A stretch of 11,835 nt of DNA from an uncultured Clostridia bacterium (lineage in GTDB: Bacteria > Bacillota > Clostridia > Oscillospirales > Oscillospiraceae): NCBI GenBank assembly GCA_946187475.1, contig CAMHRJ010000038.1:1-11835 (forward strand). The letters are read 5' to 3'. The notes under the pieces were generated by a model, which did not search any database, was not told the origin of the DNA, and was given only the letters and a program-made list of their open reading frames with translations. Numbering within the stretch: the first letter of the stretch is position 1; every line of letters starts with the position of its first letter. Made by a program: the position numbers and the translations under genes. Of the stretch, positions 1 to 6,684 are shown piece after piece.

Positions 1-1
1 C

Positions 2-673
2 TGCAAAGCGGAGCGCGTCGGGGAATTCAAAGCCGAGATGGCCCGGCTCAAGGCAGCCTATGCCTCCCAGCTGGAGGTGCTCTGCGGCGTGGAGTATGAT
101 CTCCTGTCCGACCGGGCATACCTCCAGGGCTTTGACTATGTGATCGCCTCCGTCCACGGAATCCCCATGGACGGCGGACTCTGGGCTTTCGACGATACCC
201 GGGCCCGTTCCCAGCGAATGATCATCCTGGGCTTCGACGGTGACGCCGACGCCTGCGCCGAGGCGTATTTCTCCCGGGTGCAGACCATTGCGGACCTTCC
301 CGAGGCGGACGTTGTGGGCCACTTCGACCTGCTGACCAAGTTCGACGAGCCGGAGCCGCTGTTTGACGTTGCCAGCCCCCGGTACCGCCGCGCGGCGCTG
401 ACCGCCATGGAGACGCTGGTGCGCGCCGGGAAGATCTTCGAGCTGAACACCGGTGCCGTCAGCCGGGGCTGCCGCACGGAGTTTTATCCCTCCAATGCCC
501 TGCTGCGGGCGCTGCATGACCTGGGCGGCAAGCTCACCATCACCGCCGACAGCCACGCCGTGGACACCGTGACCTTCGGCTATGCCCAGGCGGAGCAGGC
601 GGCCAAAGCCGCCGGCTTCACGGAGCTCTGGCAACTCCGAAACGGCAAGTTCGAGCCGACGGAACTCATATAA
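2..673 (+). CDS. Histidinol-phosphatase, PHP family (5' end missing)
   Basis: Probable histidinol phosphatase of the HisJ/HisK (PHP) type, which removes phosphate from L-histidinol phosphate in histidine biosynthesis in the cytoplasm. The frame is open from base 2, so the gene begins upstream of the window; an internal ATG at 38 has no ribosome binding site and sits inside the fold. Visible PHP landmarks are the ASVHG segment with its metal-ligand His, the HFDLLTKF segment, ELNTGA, and near the C-terminus TADSHAVD, typical of this family. About 224 residues are visible against roughly 265-280 for the family, so the N-terminal HxH metal motif lies outside. No other his gene is seen, and other PHP phosphoesterases are possible, but the whole C-terminal half reads as HisJ-like. 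Transcription ends at the hairpin immediately after the stop. Confidence 0.85.
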   Translation, partial: CKAERVGEFKAEMARLKAAYASQLEVLCGVEYDLLSDRAYLQGFDYVIASVHGIPMDGGLWAFDDTRARSQRMIILGFDGDADACAEAYFSRVQTIADLPEADVVGHFDLLTKFDEPEPLFDVASPRYRRAALTAMETLVRAGKIFELNTGAVSRGCRTEFYPSNALLRALHDLGGKLTITADSHAVDTVTFGYAQAEQAAKAAGFTELWQLRNGKFEPTELI

Positions 674-678
674 AAGGA

Positions 679-710
679 AAAACCGCACCGAAAAAACTCG
701 GTGCGGTTTT
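679..710. terminator. Bidirectional terminator between his phosphatase and rqcP
   Basis: Perfect inverted repeat: AAAACCGCACCG at 679-690 pairs with CGGTGCGGTTTT at 699-710 around an 8-base loop. T-rich ends follow on both strands, so it can stop the phosphatase transcript rightward and the rqcP transcript leftward. The rqcP stop codon (709-711) overlaps its right edge. Confidence 0.9.
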
Positions 711-954
711 ATTCTGCGATCTCGCGGTACATGGCCGCGGCGGCGTCTTTTTTCACGTTGTCCTCCACGGCCACGACTTCCACCTTCAGCTTACGCTGAC
801 CCAAGGTGATCTCGATCAGGTCCCCGACCTTCACGTCGTAGGACGCCTTGGCCGGGCGGCTGTTGACGGTGACGTGGCCGCCGTCACAGGCCTCGTTTGC
901 GATGGTGCGCCGTTTGATGAGCCGCGAGACCTTCAGATATTTGTCCAGTCGCAT
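709..954 (-). CDS. rqcP: S4-domain RNA-binding protein, ribosome-associated quality control factor RqcP (YabO type)
   Basis: An 81-residue protein made of a single S4 RNA-binding domain (about residues 1-60: MRLDKYLKVSRLIKRRT at the start, then the VTVNSRPAKASYDVKVGD turn) and a short basic tail. It matches the YabO/RqcP family, which in Bacillus works with RqcH on obstructed 50S subunits to help add alanine tails to stalled nascent chains; that role is family knowledge, not visible here. The start is fixed by AGGAGG at 960-965 five bases upstream. Its position below mazG and hup mirrors the Bacillus order yabM-yabN(mazG)-yabO. A terminator lies between hup and this gene, so it depends on read-through or on a promoter I could not identify. 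The related heat-shock protein Hsp15 is longer, so RqcP is the better call. Confidence 0.88.
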   Translation of the reverse strand: MRLDKYLKVSRLIKRRTIANEACDGGHVTVNSRPAKASYDVKVGDLIEITLGQRKLKVEVVAVEDNVKKDAAAAMYREIAE

Positions 955-974
955 GATGCCCTCCTGCTTCTATG

Positions 975-1005
975 AAAAAGCCGCCTCGGGAATCCCCGAA
1001 GCGGC
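975..1005 (-). terminator. Terminator after hup
   Basis: On the minus strand an 11-bp stem (one G-U pair) forms from 995-1005 and 980-990 with a 4-base loop, followed by five T residues (complement of 975-979). It lies 14 bases after the hup stop and upstream of rqcP, so it should end most hup transcripts and leave rqcP at lower expression. Confidence 0.85.
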
Positions 1006-1019
1006 CTATCAAAATCAGC

Positions 1020-1295
1020 TTACTTCGCGACGGTGTCCTTCAGAGCCTTGCCGGCCTTGAACACGGGAACGCGGGAAGCGGGGATCTCAACTTCTTCCTT
1101 GGTGCGGGGATTGCGGCCCATGCGAGCGGGACGATCCTTCACATCAAAAGCGCCGAAGCCAACCAGAGAGACCTTCTCACCGGCCTCAAGAGCCTCGGTG
1201 ATGGCGGCAAAGGTGGCGTTGACGGCCTTTTCGCTGTCCTTCTTGGAGAGACCGGCGCTCTCAGCGACGGCGGCAATCAGTTCTGCCTTATTCAT
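1020..1295 (-). CDS. hup: HU-family histone-like DNA-binding protein
   Basis: A 91-residue HU protein, the dimeric nucleoid protein that bends and compacts DNA. The N-terminal helices read MNKAELIAAVAESAGLSKKDSEKAV, followed by GEKVSLVGFGAF (about residues 39-50) and the beta-arm RNPRTKEEVEIPASRVPVF with the intercalating NP dipeptide, ending FKAGKALKDTV as usual. Length equals the family norm of 90-92. AGGAGG at about 1302-1307 gives good start spacing. It has its own promoter and terminator, which suits an abundant protein. Its placement between mazG and rqcP is a common clostridial variant of the Bacillus yab cluster. Confidence 0.97.
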   Translation of the reverse strand: MNKAELIAAVAESAGLSKKDSEKAVNATFAAITEALEAGEKVSLVGFGAFDVKDRPARMGRNPRTKEEVEIPASRVPVFKAGKALKDTVAK

Positions 1296-1354
1296 GATAG
1301 TTTCCTCCTGTTTTCTTATTGTACATAATTATTGAAATTTGCATTTCTGCAAAG

Positions 1355-1363
1355 ATCATACCA
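1355..1363 (-). promoter_or_regulatory. Extended -10 promoter of hup
   Basis: The minus strand reads TGG TATGAT (1363 to 1355), an extended -10 element (TGn before a 5/6 match to TATAAT). No good -35 is seen at 16-18 bp, which is typical for extended -10 promoters. The start site would fall near 1348, about 50 bases before the hup start codon; the upstream part overlaps the end of mazG. Confidence 0.55.
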
Positions 1364-1379
1364 CAAAACTATGACGGAA

Positions 1380-2174
1380 TCATGAATGCTCATGATCTTT
1401 TATCGTCTGATACAGCACCAGCATCTCGTCCAGGGAGCAGTCCTCCAGACGCCTGCCGGCGGCCAGTACGGCCGATTCCACACCGGCGAACCGGCGGATG
1501 AATTTTTCGCAGCTGCGGCGGATGGCCTTTTCAGGGTCGATGCCGCAAAAGCGGCCCACCTTGACCGCGGCGAAGAGCAGGTTGCCCAACTCCTCCTCCA
1601 TGGCGTCGGCGTCTCCGGCGTCGATGGCGGCGCGCAGCTCCGCGGTCTCCTCCGGAAGCTTCGCAAAGGCGGTATCCACGTCCGGCCAGTCGTAACCGAC
1701 TTTCGCCGCCTTGCTCTGGAGCTTTTCTGCCTGCCAGAGTCCCGGCAGCGCCCTGGAGACGCTCTCCATACTCTCGGCCACGGTGGTCTGGCCACGCTCC
1801 CGGCGCTTCTCGGCCTCCCAGTCCTGACCGGCGGCCCGCTGCTCCGGCGTGCCGAAGACATGGGGATGGCGGCGCACCAGCTTCTGGCAGGCGTCGTTGG
1901 CCACGTCGTCAATGTCGAAGTGCCCGGCCTGGCGCTCGATGTCGGTGTGGAACAGCACCTGCATCAGCACGTCGCCCAGCTCCTCGCGCATGTGGCCCAG
2001 ATCGCCCTGGTCCAGCGCCTCGACGGCCTCGTAGGCTTCCTCCAGAAAATTCCGGCGGATGCTCTCATGGGTCTGTACCCGATCCCACGGACACCCCTTA
2101 TCAGAACGAAGGAACGCGATGAGCCGGACAAAGTCCTCCAGCCTATAGCGTTCTTTGCTAACAAAACTTAACAT
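1380..2174 (-). CDS. mazG: MazG nucleoside triphosphate pyrophosphohydrolase
   Basis: 264-residue two-domain MazG, which hydrolyses NTPs and dNTPs to the monophosphate plus pyrophosphate and cleans aberrant nucleotides from the cytoplasmic pool. The first all-alpha domain has the signature GCPWDRVQTHESIR (27-40), the Mg-binding EEAYE (45-49) and EELGD (64-68). The second domain has KLQSKAAKVGYDWPD (151-165), EETAE (175-179) and EEELGN (193-198), where Asn198 stands in the position of the usual metal-binding Asp. Length is normal for the full bacterial form. Start at 2174 follows GGAG in 2181-2186. The Bacillus homologue YabN carries an additional N-terminal methylase domain, absent here. It lies 78 bases below the flippase gene without an intervening terminator, so the two are probably co-transcribed. 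Confidence 0.95.
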   Translation of the reverse strand: MLSFVSKERYRLEDFVRLIAFLRSDKGCPWDRVQTHESIRRNFLEEAYEAVEALDQGDLGHMREELGDVLMQVLFHTDIERQAGHFDIDDVANDACQKLVRRHPHVFGTPEQRAAGQDWEAEKRRERGQTTVAESMESVSRALPGLWQAEKLQSKAAKVGYDWPDVDTAFAKLPEETAELRAAIDAGDADAMEEELGNLLFAAVKVGRFCGIDPEKAIRRSCEKFIRRFAGVESAVLAAGRRLEDCSLDEMLVLYQTIKDHEHS

Positions 2175-2252
2175 ATTTTACGCTCCAGTGCAAGCCTTTT
2201 TTGGAAATAAACCGTTGAAAATCAACCTTTTCGGCGTTTTGCCACAGATTCA

Positions 2253-3851
2253 TCACCGAATTTTCAGCCATTTGGCGATTTTTTCTCCGTAGGGGGCCAA
2301 ACGCAGGTCCTCGGCGGTCACGGCGCGGGTGCGAACGGCGGCAAAAATGTACACCAGAACCGCGAGCAGAACCGCGCCCAGCATGGCGGCGGCAGTGCTC
2401 TTCCAGCTGCTTCCCAGCAGGGCGGAGAGCCCCTTCCAGGCGGCGAGGGCCGCCGCGCCCATGATCAGCGCGCTCACCGCCGGACGAACCAGGCAGCGCA
2501 GCACGCCCACGGGCTCCTTCAGCTTCCGGCGCAGGAACACCACGTTCATGACGCACATGACGATGTAACAGCAGAGGGTGCCCACCGGTGCGCCGTAGAT
2601 GCCCACGTCGGGGTTTCCCACCAGAACCCAGTTCACCGCGATCTTCACCAGTCCGGCGGCCACCATGGACCAGACGGGCCAGAGCTCGTTGCGGGTGGCC
2701 TGGAGCAGGGCGGTGGTCATCTGGGCCAGACAGACGAAGATGGCGGCCACACCCAGAATCAGCAGCAGCCCCGGGCCGGCGGCGTTGCCGGTGGGGTAGA
2801 GGGTGTGCATGATCGGACCGGAGAGCACCGCAAGGCCGATGCCCATGGGGAAAAACAGCAGGGCCGCTACCCGCAGGCTGGAGGCGGCCACGGCGCTGGC
2901 CTCCTTGTCCTGCCGCTGCACCACCAGAGCCGTGATGGCGGGGATGATGCTGATGGTGAAGGGCACGATGAAGGCCGCAGGCAGGTTATACAGCGTCTGG
3001 GCCTTGCCGTAGATGCCGTAGAGATTTTTCGCGTCCAGATAGCTGAAGCCCGCGGCGGTCTGCAGCCGGTTCAAAACCAGCTTCGCGTCGATGAGGTTGA
3101 TGAGGCTCAGCACGCAGCTGCCCAGTGTGATGGGGATGCCGATGCGCAGCAGGGTCTTCACGATCTGACCGGCCTTGTCCGGCACGTCGGGGTCAGCCAC
3201 CACCTTGTCCGGGTAGTGGCGGCGCTTATAGACGATCATATAGACCAGCGCCGCGAGACCGCCTGCGGTGACGCCGAAGATGGCGCCGCCGGAGGCCACG
3301 GGCAGACTTTTGCCGATGCGCACCAGATACCAGGCCAGCACCAGACCCACCACGGTCTTCACCAGCACCTCCACCACCTGAGACACGGTGGTGGGCGTCA
3401 TGTTGCTCTGGCCCTGGGCAAAGCCCTTGTAGGCCGCGGTGATGCAGACCATGAACATGGCCGGGCTGATGGCCAGGATGCTCTGGGCCGCCTCCACCTC
3501 GTCCATCATGGAGGCCAGCTCCGTGGGGAAAAGGTACATGATGAGACTGGAGATGAGCCCGATCACGGCGAACACGCCCAGGGACACCTGGAAGGTGCGC
3601 CCCAGCTGCATGGGCCGGTTCAGCGTCTCCGCCTCGCTGATCATCCGGGACAGGGCCACAGGCAGGCCGGCGGTGGAGAGCGTCAGAAAGACATTATAGA
3701 TATTATACGCCACCATGAAGTGGGCGTAACCCTCATCCCCGAGAATATTTCCCAGCGGGATTTTGTAGATCGCGCCGAGGATCTTCGTGATGATGACGCC
3801 GACGGTCAGAATGGCGGCGCCGTGGAGATAGTTCTGCTTGCTCTGCTGCAA
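2253..3851 (-). CDS. SpoVB/YabM-like polysaccharide (lipid-linked) flippase, MOP superfamily
   Basis: A 532-residue integral membrane protein of the polysaccharide-biosynthesis branch of the MOP exporter superfamily (SpoVB, YabM, MurJ-like). The N-terminus GAAILTVGVIITKILGAIYKIPLGNILGDEGYAHF is the diagnostic first helix pair, followed by STAGLPVALSRMISEA (about 59-74); repeated hydrophobic stretches give about 14 membrane segments and the C-terminus ends in a short basic tail. Such proteins translocate lipid-linked glycans or precursors across the membrane; the substrate cannot be read from sequence. The start is a TTG at 3851, chosen because AAAAAGGAGG lies 8 bases upstream and conserved sequence begins at once. 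The order flippase-mazG-(hup)-rqcP matches the Bacillus yabM-yabN-yabO run, so YabM is the closest positional counterpart. Sporulation cannot be inferred from this gene alone. Confidence 0.9.
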   Translation of the reverse strand: MQQSKQNYLHGAAILTVGVIITKILGAIYKIPLGNILGDEGYAHFMVAYNIYNVFLTLSTAGLPVALSRMISEAETLNRPMQLGRTFQVSLGVFAVIGLISSLIMYLFPTELASMMDEVEAAQSILAISPAMFMVCITAAYKGFAQGQSNMTPTTVSQVVEVLVKTVVGLVLAWYLVRIGKSLPVASGGAIFGVTAGGLAALVYMIVYKRRHYPDKVVADPDVPDKAGQIVKTLLRIGIPITLGSCVLSLINLIDAKLVLNRLQTAAGFSYLDAKNLYGIYGKAQTLYNLPAAFIVPFTISIIPAITALVVQRQDKEASAVAASSLRVAALLFFPMGIGLAVLSGPIMHTLYPTGNAAGPGLLLILGVAAIFVCLAQMTTALLQATRNELWPVWSMVAAGLVKIAVNWVLVGNPDVGIYGAPVGTLCCYIVMCVMNVVFLRRKLKEPVGVLRCLVRPAVSALIMGAAALAAWKGLSALLGSSWKSTAAAMLGAVLLAVLVYIFAAVRTRAVTAEDLRLAPYGEKIAKWLKIR

Positions 3852-3859
3852 AGGGAGAG

Positions 3860-3869
3860 CCTCCTTTTT
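3860..3869 (-). promoter_or_regulatory. Ribosome binding site fixing a TTG start for the flippase
   Basis: The minus strand reads AAAAAGGAGG with 8 bases to the TTG at 3851-3849. No ATG or GTG in frame lies closer to the conserved N-terminus, so this site decides a rare start codon. Confidence 0.85.
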
Positions 3870-3900
3870 GAGAGTGAAGAGTGGAGAGTGGAGTGTGGAG
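3869..3900. repeat. Purine-only tract with GAGTG repeats
   Basis: Thirty-odd bases of almost pure G and A broken only by T, built from imperfect repeats of GAGTG and GGAG (GAGAGTGAAGAG, TGGAGAGTGGAG, TGTGGAG). It immediately follows the flippase ribosome binding site on the upstream side and abuts the first GTAG-foot palindrome. Function not recognised. Confidence 0.6.
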
Positions 3901-3903
3901 TTG

Positions 3904-3927
3904 GTAGGGGCGATTCACGAATCGCCC
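3904..3927 (+). repeat. GTAG-foot palindrome R1
   Basis: GTAGGGG foot at 3904-3910, arms GGGCGATTC (3908-3916) and GAATCGCCC (3919-3927), perfect 9-bp stem with AC at the apex. Same foot as the other palindromes here but with a different stem sequence. Confidence 0.85.
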
Positions 3928-3962
3928 GTTGCAGAATCATGCTGCGCATGTCATTTGTGCGT

Positions 3963-3986
3963 GTAGGGGCGGGGCTTGCCCCGCCC
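3963..3986 (+). repeat. GTAG-foot palindrome R2
   Basis: GTAGGGG foot at 3963-3969, arms GGGCGGGGC (3967-3975) and GCCCCGCCC (3978-3986), perfect 9-bp stem with TT at the apex. Identical to the palindrome at 9455-9478. Same direction as R1. Confidence 0.9.
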
Positions 3987-4007
3987 GGTTTTACTCAATT
4001 ACAGCCT

Positions 4008-4036
4008 ACTTTACACCACAAAGCATAAAAAAGCAA
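4008..4036 (-). promoter_or_regulatory. Possible promoter of the flippase-mazG unit
   Basis: On the minus strand TTGCTT (4036-4031) and TAAAGT (4013-4008) are 17 bp apart, 3/6 and 4/6 matches to the sigma-A consensus. It would put palindromes R1 and R2 in the 5' leader of the flippase transcript. Weak; listed because it is the best candidate in the gap. Confidence 0.3.
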
Positions 4037-4050
4037 GCAGGGCGCAAAAG

Positions 4051-4079
4051 TTGACACAAACTGCTTCCGCCCTTATAAT
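4051..4079 (+). promoter_or_regulatory. Consensus sigma-A promoter of ppk
   Basis: TTGACA at 4051-4056, exactly 17 bp, TATAAT at 4074-4079: a perfect match to the housekeeping consensus. The start point should fall near 4086, leaving a leader of about 30 bases with AAAGGAGG at 4102-4109, 8 bases before the ATG. No operator such as a Pho box was recognised. Confidence 0.93.
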
Positions 4080-4117
4080 GAGGGCAACGAAAACCTGCGG
4101 CAAAGGAGGCGGTACCC

Positions 4118-6379
4118 ATGGCGCAGACAACAACACTTCCCGGCGCGGAAACCCTGCAGGAAATGCTGGCAGAGGACGACGGGCGGCTGTTTTCTCCGAC
4201 AGAGCCGGAGCTGTTTCTCAACCGCGAGCTCAGCTGGATGCAGTTCAATCGCCGGGTGCTGCTGGAGAGCGCCGACGAGACCCTCCCCGCCTGGGAGCGG
4301 CTGCGGTTTCTGGCCATTTACGGCTCCAATCTGGATGAGTTCTACCGGGTGCGCGTGGGCGGTCTCGCCCTGCGCCAGACCCTGCATCCCAAGCGGGGCG
4401 ACAAGCTCACGGGCATGACGCCCAAGGAGCAGCTTCGGGCCATCGCACAGGAGACGGCAGAGCAGATTCCGCTGCTGGAGCAGCAGTATGCGGCGGTGCG
4501 AGAGGCGCTTCTGGCGCAGAACATCGAGCTTCTGGACCCCGCCCGGCTGACCGACGGGGACAAAACCATCCTGCAGGCCCAGTTCCAGGCCCTGCAGAAC
4601 ATGCTGGAGCCCCAGATCGTCAAGCGGGGCAAGCCCCTGCCCTTCCTGCGGAACAAAGAAGTCTATGCCCTGGTGCTGCTGGGCCACGGCAAGGACCGGG
4701 CGGTGGGCCTGGTGCCGACCATGCACCTGCCGAAGTTTGTGTCCTTCACCGCCGACGGCAGAACCAAGCTCCTGCCCACGGCGGAGCTGGTGGGCTGCTT
4801 TGCCGCGACCCTGTTCCCGGAGCGCAATCCCGAGGAGACGGCCCTCCTGCGGGTGACCCGCAGCGCGGAGATCAGTGCCGATGACCTGATGGACGACCCG
4901 GACGCGGACTTCCGCGCGGTCATGGAACGGCTGCTCCAGCAGCGCCGGAGTCTGGAGCCGGTGCGGGCGCAGCTTTCCGCCGGCGCCTCCGACCGGATGG
5001 CGGAGCTGGTGCGCTCCAATCTGAAGATTCCAAAAAACCGCATCCACCGCACCTCCGTGCCGCTGGATCTGGACTATGTGGGCAAGGTGGGCACAGACCT
5101 GGTGCCCCAGTCCCTGCGGATGCAGCTGCCGAAGCCGGAGAAGGTCTCCCAGCTGAAAAAGGGCGACTATTTTGACTATCTGGCCGAACACGATCTGCTG
5201 ATCTCTCTGCCCCACCAGCGCATCGACCCTCTGGTGGATCTGCTCTATGAGGCGGCGGACGCAGAGGACGTGGAGGCGGTCTATATCACCCTCTACCGTA
5301 TGGCGGGCAGCAGCCGCATCGCCGCGGCACTGGCCTACGCCGCCCGGCAGGGCAAGCGCGTCACCTGTGTCATGGAGCTGCGCGCCCGCTTTGATGAGCA
5401 GAACAACATCGACTATTCCCGCCTGCTGGAAAATGCCGGCTGCCAGATTCGATACGGCCTGCCGGACTACAAGGTCCACGCCAAGCTCTGTATGATCGAG
5501 CGGCAGACCGACGCCGGAACAGTCTATTATACGCAGGTGGGCACCGGAAATTACAACGAGTCCACCGCCGAGGCGTACACCGATCTCATGCTGCTCACCG
5601 CCGACCCGGCGGTGGGTGCGGACGCAAAGCAGATCTTCCGGGCGCTGCTGGCGGGCGAGCCGCCCACGGGCACCACGGCCATCCGCACCTCGCCTCTGGA
5701 CTTCCGTCCCTGGCTGGTGGAGCAGATCGACGCCCAGGCAGCCCTGGGCACGGCGGGCCGGATTTTGATTCAGGTCAACTCCATGAACGACCCGGAGGTC
5801 ATGAACGCACTGGTCCGGGCCTCCAGAGCCGGAACGGAGGTGCGCCTCTTTGTTCGCGGCATCTGCTGCCTGCGTCCCGGGATTCCCGGCGAGACGGACC
5901 ACATCGAAATCCGCAGCATCATCGGCCGCTATCTGGAGCACGAGCGCATCTTCGTCTTTGGTCGGGGCGGCGACGCGAAGCTCTACTTCGGCTCCGGCGA
6001 CCTGCTGGAACGCAACACCACCCGCCGGGTGGAGACCTTCGTGGCCGTGCGCAGTCCCGAGGTCTGCGAGCAGCTGCTGGCCATTCTGGAGTTCATGCGC
6101 CTGGACAACCGCAAAGCCTGGGTCATGCAGCCGGACGGCACCTATGTGCGTCCGGAGCCCATGGGCGGCTTCATCAGCCAGGCGGCGCTCCACGACTATT
6201 TCGCCAAGCGCACCATTGACCGCCCGGCGCCGGAACCGGATGCGGAGATCGTCCCCCTGCGGCAGGCAGCCGAGCCGGTGCAGGAGACTGCCCGGGTCCG
6301 CACCGTTGTGACCGAGGCGCAGGAGGAGCTGACCTGGTGGCAGCGCATCAAGGCCTGGTTCAAAAGAGCTTTCGGATAA
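4118..6379 (+). CDS. ppk: Polyphosphate kinase 1
   Basis: 753-residue Ppk1, which makes polyphosphate from the gamma-phosphate of ATP through a phospho-histidine. N domain: NRELSWMQFN (35-44) and SNLDEF (70-75), with the Asn that contacts ATP. The two PLD-like C domains carry LPHQRIDPLVDLLYEAA, the phospho-accepting His454 in YKVHAKLCMI, TGNYNESTA, and the second conserved His608 in YLEHERIF. Length is slightly above the usual 690-720 because of a tail after about residue 690: a proline/acid-rich linker and a final WWQRIKAWFKRAFG with hydrophobic residues on one helical face and basic ones on the other. The gene stands alone, without the exopolyphosphatase gene that often accompanies it, between a consensus promoter and a strong terminator. 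Confidence 0.97.
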   Translation: MAQTTTLPGAETLQEMLAEDDGRLFSPTEPELFLNRELSWMQFNRRVLLESADETLPAWERLRFLAIYGSNLDEFYRVRVGGLALRQTLHPKRGDKLTGMTPKEQLRAIAQETAEQIPLLEQQYAAVREALLAQNIELLDPARLTDGDKTILQAQFQALQNMLEPQIVKRGKPLPFLRNKEVYALVLLGHGKDRAVGLVPTMHLPKFVSFTADGRTKLLPTAELVGCFAATLFPERNPEETALLRVTRSAEISADDLMDDPDADFRAVMERLLQQRRSLEPVRAQLSAGASDRMAELVRSNLKIPKNRIHRTSVPLDLDYVGKVGTDLVPQSLRMQLPKPEKVSQLKKGDYFDYLAEHDLLISLPHQRIDPLVDLLYEAADAEDVEAVYITLYRMAGSSRIAAALAYAARQGKRVTCVMELRARFDEQNNIDYSRLLENAGCQIRYGLPDYKVHAKLCMIERQTDAGTVYYTQVGTGNYNESTAEAYTDLMLLTADPAVGADAKQIFRALLAGEPPTGTTAIRTSPLDFRPWLVEQIDAQAALGTAGRILIQVNSMNDPEVMNALVRASRAGTEVRLFVRGICCLRPGIPGETDHIEIRSIIGRYLEHERIFVFGRGGDAKLYFGSGDLLERNTTRRVETFVAVRSPEVCEQLLAILEFMRLDNRKAWVMQPDGTYVRPEPMGGFISQAALHDYFAKRTIDRPAPEPDAEIVPLRQAAEPVQETARVRTVVTEAQEELTWWQRIKAWFKRAFG

Positions 6380-6387
6380 AAAACAGG

Positions 6388-6415
6388 AAAACCCCGTGCC
6401 TGCGCACGGGGTTTT
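6388..6415 (+). terminator. Terminator after ppk
   Basis: Perfect 12-bp stem: AAAACCCCGTGC (6388-6399) pairs with GCACGGGGTTTT (6404-6415), loop CTGC, T tract at the end. It starts 9 bases after the ppk stop and its right edge touches the composite repeat. Confidence 0.93.
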
Positions 6416-6622
6416 AAATTGGAGTTTAGCGGTGGCACAGAAATAGAATTTGTAGGGGAGGGGCTTGCCCCTCCCGCCGAACAAATGCCTGCGTACACGG
6501 GCGGGGACACGATGACGGACGAAAATCTAAGCAAACAAGTTTGCAAGATTTTCAGTCAGCCCCGCCCCTACGAGCACGATTGAGGTGCGGCGTAAATCCA
6601 TCTCCCTGACAAGCTCCAATTT
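6416..6622. repeat. Composite GTAG-palindrome element, copy 1 (207 bp)
   Basis: Bounded by inverted ends AAATTGGAGTTT (6416-6427) and the complement of AAATTGGAGCTT (6611-6622), 11 of 12 matching; the match extends one T further out. Inside: GCGGTGGCAC motif, palindrome R3 with foot at 6452-6458 and arms GGGAGGGGC (6456-6464) and GCCCCTCCC (6467-6475), a 30-base spacer, then an oppositely oriented palindrome R4 (6499-6571) split by a 53-bp insert, then a 43-bp stretch (6560-6602) identical to the complement of 9424-9466. It fills the gap between the convergent ppk and rplL terminators. It has no coding capacity and is inverted relative to copy 2. Confidence 0.88.
6507..6559. repeat. 53-bp hairpin insert at the apex of palindrome R4
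   Basis: The left arm GGGCGGGG (6499-6506) and right arm CCCCGCCCCTAC (6560-6571) are interrupted here, whereas the counterpart in copy 2 has only the 4 bases between the arms. The insert itself folds: GAAAATCT (6521-6528) with AGATTTTC (6546-6553), and inside that GCAAAC (6531-6536) with GTTTGC (6539-6544). Confidence 0.8.
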
Positions 6623-6634
6623 ATACAGCCTTAC

Positions 6635-6670
6635 AAAAAAGAAACCGTCTCGAGTGAGACGGTTTCTTTT
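6635..6670 (-). terminator. Terminator of the rplJ-rplL unit
   Basis: Perfect 11-bp stem GAAACCGTCTC (6641-6651) with GAGACGGTTTC (6656-6666), 4-base loop. On the minus strand it is followed by six T residues (complement of 6635-6640). It lies about 18 bases after the rplL stop and shows that rpoB is not in this transcript. Confidence 0.92.
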
Positions 6671-6684
6671 GATGCAAGCAATAA

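Noticed and set aside
1338..1353. Small hairpin with a GAAA tetraloop (TTTGCA/TGCAAA) before hup as a regulatory leader
   Set aside because: The likely transcript start at about 1348 falls inside it, so it may not form in the RNA; six base pairs alone are weak evidence.
1386..2171. 261-residue open frame antisense to mazG
   Set aside because: Spans the same bases as a clearly conserved MazG; no start signal.
3904..3986. Rho-independent terminators at the GC palindromes R1 and R2
   Set aside because: No T tract follows R1, and R2 has only a short GGTTTT; the shared GTAG foot and repetition at other loci fit a dispersed repeat better.
2805..4028. 407-residue open frame antisense to the flippase
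   Set aside because: His/Gly/Asp-rich shadow of a membrane protein gene, no domain and it runs through the intergenic palindromes.
4073..6484. 803-residue open frame antisense to ppk
   Set aside because: Rich in His, Gln, Leu and Arg as expected from reading GC-rich codons backwards, no recognisable domain, no ribosome binding site; ppk on the other strand is unmistakable.
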